From contig CAJNDT010000598.1 of the NCBI GenBank assembly GCA_905221615.1, positions 62,001 to 126,000 on the forward strand: DNA of 64,000 nt. The letters run 5' to 3'. The translations under genes and the position numbers were made by a program. Numbering within the stretch: position 1 is the first letter of the stretch; every line of letters starts with the position of its first letter. Under the pieces are notes generated by a model. It was not told where the DNA came from and did no database searches. It worked only from the letters and a program-made list of their open reading frames with translations. This DNA is from Symbiodinium sp. CCMP2592. Taxonomy: Eukaryota; Sar; Dinophyceae; Suessiales; Symbiodiniaceae. Below are positions 59,504-64,000 of the stretch, one piece after another.

Positions 59504-60167
59504 CTAAAGCACGAGATCAGCTGCGTAGATGGAAAGCATGGTGTCGAGTGCCTCGGGGTGTTGTTTGTACAGGCACTGGGGGAGTGTCGCGAACACGTAG
59601 TGTGTGAGCATAGTCGACCCGATGAAATTCAGGTTGAGAGGGTTCTCATCCATGGCCGGTTCTTTTTTCTTTTTGAGGTGGTCTGACTGCCAGGAGCCTT
59701 GGCCTAAAACTCGTGGACAATACTGCAATACCATCAGCGGCAGCTTGCGGTAGGACCTCCCCTCATCTCCACGATGGAGAATTGGAATTACACATCTTAA
59801 GTCCAGCTTGGAATCTTTCTCCCACTGAAAAAGTGGAAGGCCTGGTCTAAGGTCTTTCATTCTCCGCCAATACTCTCTGCAAAGCTCCTGTCGCCTCTCG
59901 ACAGTCTTTGCCCCGGTGGTGTAATGCAAGCCATCGGTTCGGGCCAGGTATTTCACCCAGCTGGAAAAACTTGATGTAAGTGACATCTTTGTGGCTGGGC
60001 AGGTCTACATAGTCCATCGGGACAGGGACTGCGTGGCCACTCTCCTGAAGCACTCTGTGCACACCCTGTTCGGAATGATTCAGTGGAATGTCATTCAGCT
60101 GCTTCACTCCCACGGATGTAGAAGATGAGGATGCTCTCGCGTGCAAGATAAGATAACGTCGCCGCAT
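59504..60167 (-). pseudogene. Dispersed dinoflagellate family, N-terminal part (copy 4)
   Basis: On the minus strand, QESGHAVPVPMDYVDLPSHK runs into DVTYIKF (about 60060-59975). After one extra T in a T5 run, it continues SSWVKYLARTDGLHYTTGA, ELCREYWRRMKDLRPGLPLF, VIPILHRGDEGRSYRKLPL, LNLNFIGSTMLTHYVFATLP and HPEALDTMLSIYAADL (to about 59510). The H-x-DEGRxYxK motif and the N(F/Y)xGxTxxTxxxFATLP motif are those I recall for the N-terminal region of the dispersed dinoflagellate family also seen at 6, 16 and 55 kb. Function unknown. Only one homopolymer indel separates it from a clean frame. Confidence 0.55.
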
Positions 60168-60354
60168 GGCACCTTGGCGGGTCGCGAAAGAAACACACGC
60201 TCAAGCACTCACTGCTTCAGTTGCTCATGATGCACTGCATGCACAGTTATAGATATGTCAGTGATGCAAGCCAGCACCCAGCACACGCACTGAAGCAGCA
60301 TTTTTTCGTGCGCAGTTCCTATAGCAGATCGAAGCTCAGGAACAACGGTGGACG

Positions 60355-61074
60355 TCAGCCTCCTATTGTAACCGCAACATCCGCTCCTGCACCTACAGTG
60401 TACACACAGAAAAGCTGTGCCTGCAAATGGCCCGGCCCTTCCCCGCCTGGGTTCTGATTACGACAGCCAGAAATGTTCCAAAACACGTCGATCAGCGCTG
60501 CTTCGAGCATTTCCGCAGTGTTCTTACATGCCGTCACATGCAGAAGACACATGTGTGAAAAGTTTGCAAGCCGATAGCTCACAAAACGCTGGATGGGCTT
60601 GCTTGTGAACCCGATTTTGAACACGCACACGGCAGCACCCATAGAGGATCGGAACAGATGGGCTTTACGCTTACAGTGCTGCAGCACGGTTCCTGCGCTA
60701 GGGGTGCGACAATCTGTAGGAAGGTACACAACAGGCATGCAGCCAGTCGAACGAATCAATTTCTCTTTGTCTTCCCTAGTCTCACATAGTTCGAAGTTCT
60801 CAGAAAGCTCACTCAGCAGCCTGGCCGAGCTCTGCGATTGGATGTAGGCAGCCTGAATCCAAAGGTAGTCATTTCGCCGCGCTATGTTGTTTGGTGATAA
60901 GACAGAAGTCGCGAAAACGGCTACATGACTTAGAAGAGTCACTGCGTATATAGATCTAGATGCATGTGTCCATGCAGCTCCTTTCCTGCGCTGTACTTCA
61001 GCGGCTAAGTTGCGGAGGTGTACACTAGGTTTGAATATAGACACTTCAGAACTTTGTCGATTCCTGCAACACAA
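60355..61074 (-). CDS. GIY-YIG-like nuclease-domain ORF, 239 aa
   Basis: One unbroken frame on the minus strand. Residues 150-200 hold the candidate domain: VCVFKIGFTSKPIQRFVSYR (F152-K153-I154-G155 in place of the second YIG half, then R163), and MLEAALIDVF with E191 at the place of the catalytic Glu. GCRNQNPGGEGP and a strand FCVYTVGAGAD follow. This looks like the T5orf172/GIY-YIG fold found as a multi-copy family in dinoflagellates, as I recall. The N-terminal 140 residues are helical and unassigned. The first GIY half (around VVYL, 115-118) is plausible but weak, so nuclease activity is not assured. No frameshift is present, so it may be a live gene. Confidence 0.5.
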   Translation of the reverse strand: MCCRNRQSSEVSIFKPSVHLRNLAAEVQRRKGAAWTHASRSIYAVTLLSHVAVFATSVLSPNNIARRNDYLWIQAAYIQSQSSARLLSELSENFELCETREDKEKLIRSTGCMPVVYLPTDCRTPSAGTVLQHCKRKAHLFRSSMGAAVCVFKIGFTSKPIQRFVSYRLANFSHMCLLHVTACKNTAEMLEAALIDVFWNISGCRNQNPGGEGPGHLQAQLFCVYTVGAGADVAVTIGG

Positions 61075-63240
61075 CTCTAAACTACTAGGATAGGTTACAA
61101 CCAGTAGATATGTGCATATGCTTGTACATGTTCACATACGTACTTTTCTATAGACCGACAGATATGTAGATGTATAGACCGATCATCGTTAGGCATGTAG
61201 GGAGTTTGAGAGATCAGCAGATCGGTAGATGGATAGACACATAGGTTTGAGAGGCAGCAGTAGCCAGGTACGTAGGCTGCTATTTCGTGTGTGTAGAATA
61301 GTTACTATGTACACAGACAGGGTAGGTAGGCGAGTAGTCGAGTAGTTTCCATGAGTGTGCTAATGTACGTGCTTTGCATAGGAGAACTTGGGAACAGGAT
61401 GAGCTCATAGTAGAACTCTAGCGAGTAAGTGGTAGCCTCCGAGACCCATGCATACTGGTCCAGTAAAGCTAGCTAGTACCTTCTCAAACGTATGCCTCCT
61501 TTATGTTGCTGCGCTGCCTTGGCATCCAACTGTGGGCGATGCTGAGGTGCCTCTGGAATGCCCTTCTTGTCTTCAGAGTTGAGCTCGGGAAGCCTTACAT
61601 GAGCGCACTTACAAGGGTCGAAATGGTAGATGGGTTCGTATGGGAATTCAGCCCATGGGCAGCTGAGTCGCGCTTGGACCACAGGCTTGTACTGCCCAGT
61701 AGCATCAATTCGCCGCTGGCACCCCGTGACATTCGTATGTGAGAAGGTCTAGCAAATCATCCTCCCACTCCGAGAGGGTCCCCTCCATCGGCGGTTAAGA
61801 GCCCAAACACTTCCAGGATTTCGATTGATCTCAGATGGAACAGAAAGTACATGTGCACAGGCTGGGAAAGGCGCCGCCTTGCCGATCTGCCGGGCGAAGG
61901 CAATCATTTCTGCATCATTGCCTGGCTGGCATGGGACTCAGCCGGAACCCTGCACTCGACCGTGGGGTGGTTTACAATCTTTCTATGCAAATACAGTCGC
62001 ATCTTAACGCCCAGACTATCGATCTAAGTAGATGCTGCACACATAATTCAACCGGCGATTGCGAGAATTAGGCAAGACTAGCTTGACAGGAGTGCCACAA
62101 ACAGCACTGCCTCAGCATCGGCGCTTTGCGCCAAAACAACCAGCACCCCATGAAAGCTCTGCCTTTGTAGAGCAGAGACAGGACCCGGCACCCTTGACCA
62201 CATGTGTAAACCACGCAATCCACCTGGCTACCAAAACAGCTAGGATTCGATCTAGTTTATGTCAAGCTTAGAACACACATTGACTAGAGGGTGTTCTCCA
62301 AAATTATTGTCGATCCTACGGAAACACTAGATCAGTCTTCCCTCGCGGATGCCATCCTTTTGGATGCAGCCCGCTCCGCTGCCCTGTCAGTGCTAAGAGT
62401 GAACCGCGAAACTTTGGATGCGAAAGCAGTGTCTGCGTGAGCTTCGCCTTCGCGACGCCCGGAGCCCGAGCAAGCTCTGGTAGGTTCTCTGCCACCAGCC
62501 CTGTCAGTCTTAGGCGTCCCTGAAGCATTTCGATCGCATTTGGAAGGAAGGGGCGAAGAAGACATGCCGTAGTGCTGCGATTGAGGCCTTACAGCCGGTA
62601 ACTGGCGAAGACTAGCTAGCAGTTGCATTCCGTCAGATCATGGCGAAGTTCCCGGCTCGGAGCCGCATGTACAAACTCGCGCAGCAAGAGCTGCTGTCGG
62701 GCGCCCAGCTTTGACCCGCAGCGAAGGTTCAGGAGTCGAAACCAGCTTAGCCAAAGCTCTGCTGCCAGGAACTGGGAGAATCGCAGCCTGGAGGAAGTGC
62801 CCCGAACTCGTGCGGATGGCATTTCAACCGAACTAGGTGGGGAGCCGTCGGAGGAGGAGGACTCCTGAGGTCTAGCTATCATGCGCAAGAACACACGTCG
62901 ATCAATACCGATCAGTATACCACATGTTTGAAATAGTTACTGCGGTAGTCAAAGAACATAAATCGGAGCGTCGCGGAATTAACATGTTAGCGCCGAGACT
63001 GGTACGAGACAACCCCGATATAGACAAAATGGACCCCACGAGGCAAGAGCCGCGAGCAACAAAACGCAAGACCTGCTCGGCATCGCAACTTCGGACAACG
63101 ACGGGACGATCGCAGCAGTGCGTGCGCGATAAAATGAAGCTTGGCCCTGTGCACATGGAGTTCGGAGAAAGGGATTACAGACGTCAGACTCCAGGTCGCA
63201 GGCCCCGCCGTTCCAACTCTGCAAGGGGTTCGTCTGGAGC
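61075..63240. other. Mostly gene-free; weak ORFs near 62.6-63.2 kb
   Basis: At 61100-61340 degenerate 'gtagatagac' and 'acatacgtac' simple sequence dominates. Plus-strand 62640-62868 and 62924-63256 are open and Arg-rich (RNQLSQSSAARNWENRSLEE; DNPDIDKMDPTRQEPRATKR) but have no recognised domain, and minus frames overlap them. I do not call a gene. Confidence 0.35.
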
Positions 63241-63870
63241 CCCTCGAAGCCTTTAGAATCGAAACCTCGCGAGGTCTCCAGCCCTTCAAAATCTCCTTGA
63301 GGGGCGTATTATGAAGGATTGTAGGGCTCTCCATCCCTTTAAAAACCCCTGAAGACGGGTTTGTTCCCCCTATGTGGAGGGTGGTAGAGCTCCCAACCGT
63401 AACAAAACTACTCAGAAGGAGTTCGTTCCACCTAAACGACGGGTCCTAGAGCTGGCCAGCCCTCTCAAAACACCTTGAAAAGGAGTGTTCAAAACCCTCA
63501 AGGGCGGTTGGGTCCACCTAAACGAAGGATCACAGAGCTCGCCAACCATTCTGAACCACTCGGAGAGAGCTCGTTCCACCTATGTGACGGGTCGTAGAGC
63601 TCTCCAACCCGTCAAAACCACTCAAAAGAGTTTGTGTCAGCTCTCCGCGTCTTCAAAACCCATCAAGAAGAGTTAGTTCCAAATATATGACGGGTCGTAG
63701 AGCTTTCCCACCCTTCAAAACCCCTCAAAAGGAGGAGTTTGTTCCAGCTATAGGAAAGAACCATTGCCGCGACTCATGTTAAGGGTCGTAAAGCTCTCGA
63801 ACCTTGCACAACACATCGACAAGAGTTTGTTGGAACTATATGACGGGTAGTAAAACTCTCCAACCCTCGC
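63241..63870. repeat. Irregular ~60-bp minisatellite array
   Basis: 'ACGGGTCGTAGAGCTCTCCA' and variants recur near 63317, 63379, 63439, 63526, 63589, 63692, 63783 and 63844, separated by 'acccctcaaaaggagtttgt' and 'tccacctatgtg'. The spacing clusters near 60-63 with longer exceptions. Confidence 0.85.
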
Positions 63871-64000
63871 CACCGCATTCCTGTTTTAAAGTCTCCCAAA
63901 GCCCTTGTTGCATCCTATGATCCTTGCACACCGGCCCGAAGCATTGTTTTAAAACCGCGCGTTACTTTAAAATATTTTCGTCCTCATACTGGATACAAGA

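Overview
The window looks like a piece of a dinoflagellate nuclear genome, most likely from the Symbiodiniaceae/Polarella side of the group. The evidence is indirect. Base composition is mixed (near 50% GC by eye), genes are sparse, microsatellites are abundant, and degenerate TTTAGGG-type (dinoflagellate/plant telomere-like) stretches are scattered inside the sequence. Many broken protein segments resemble repeated families that I know from dinoflagellate gene catalogues. No rRNA, tRNA, CRISPR or bacterial-style operon was seen, and the species cannot be named from this sequence.

The centre of the window (about 17.9-36 kb) is a stack of mobile elements, all read on the plus strand. First comes a multi-segment transposase-like gene (17.9-23.1 kb). 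It is followed by an 11-kb retroelement (23.3-34.3 kb) whose parts read, in order: coiled-coil ORF, tyrosine recombinase (YR), CCCH zinc-finger gag-like ORF, a 2-oxoglutarate/Fe(II)-dioxygenase-like domain joined to a DNA-methyltransferase-like domain, a coiled-coil linker, reverse transcriptase (YVDD) and RNase H. A recombinase placed first, combined with a possible methylation 'writer' and an oxidative 'eraser', is the most interesting feature here. This copy is dead: it carries in-frame TGA codons, frameshifts, a missing methyltransferase motif IV and a missing recombinase tyrosine block. A separate 1.29-kb DNA transposon has split the RT, with terminal inverted repeats and an exact 8-bp target duplication; it is built from nested palindromes, one of them 390 bp long. 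A 507-bp MITE with long inverted termini follows at 35.3 kb.

The left part (0-17 kb) holds the remains of a Ty1/copia-like polyprotein that also carries a methyltransferase-like PC motif (1.8-3.3 kb), two orphan single-frame ORFs (7.5-8.3 and 10.5-11.2 kb) and long gene-free stretches. The right part (36-64 kb) holds several unrecognised or weakly recognised ORFs: a zinc-ribbon-like fragment at 36.1 kb, a broken CxxC/Lys-Ala-rich gene at 40.5-43 kb, a small acidic ORF at 45.2 kb, a membrane plus coiled-coil ORF at 56.4-57.8 kb and a GIY-YIG-like ORF at 60.4-61.1 kb. Long simple-sequence and minisatellite tracts lie between them.

Four partial copies of one uncharacterised dinoflagellate protein family lie at about 6, 16, 55 and 60 kb, all on the minus strand. 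Each covers a different part of the protein, and several of their frameshifts fall in homopolymer runs. The annotation therefore reads as a mobile-element graveyard with a few candidate host genes. Family names given from memory are marked as inference; only motifs, repeats, frames and duplications are direct observations.
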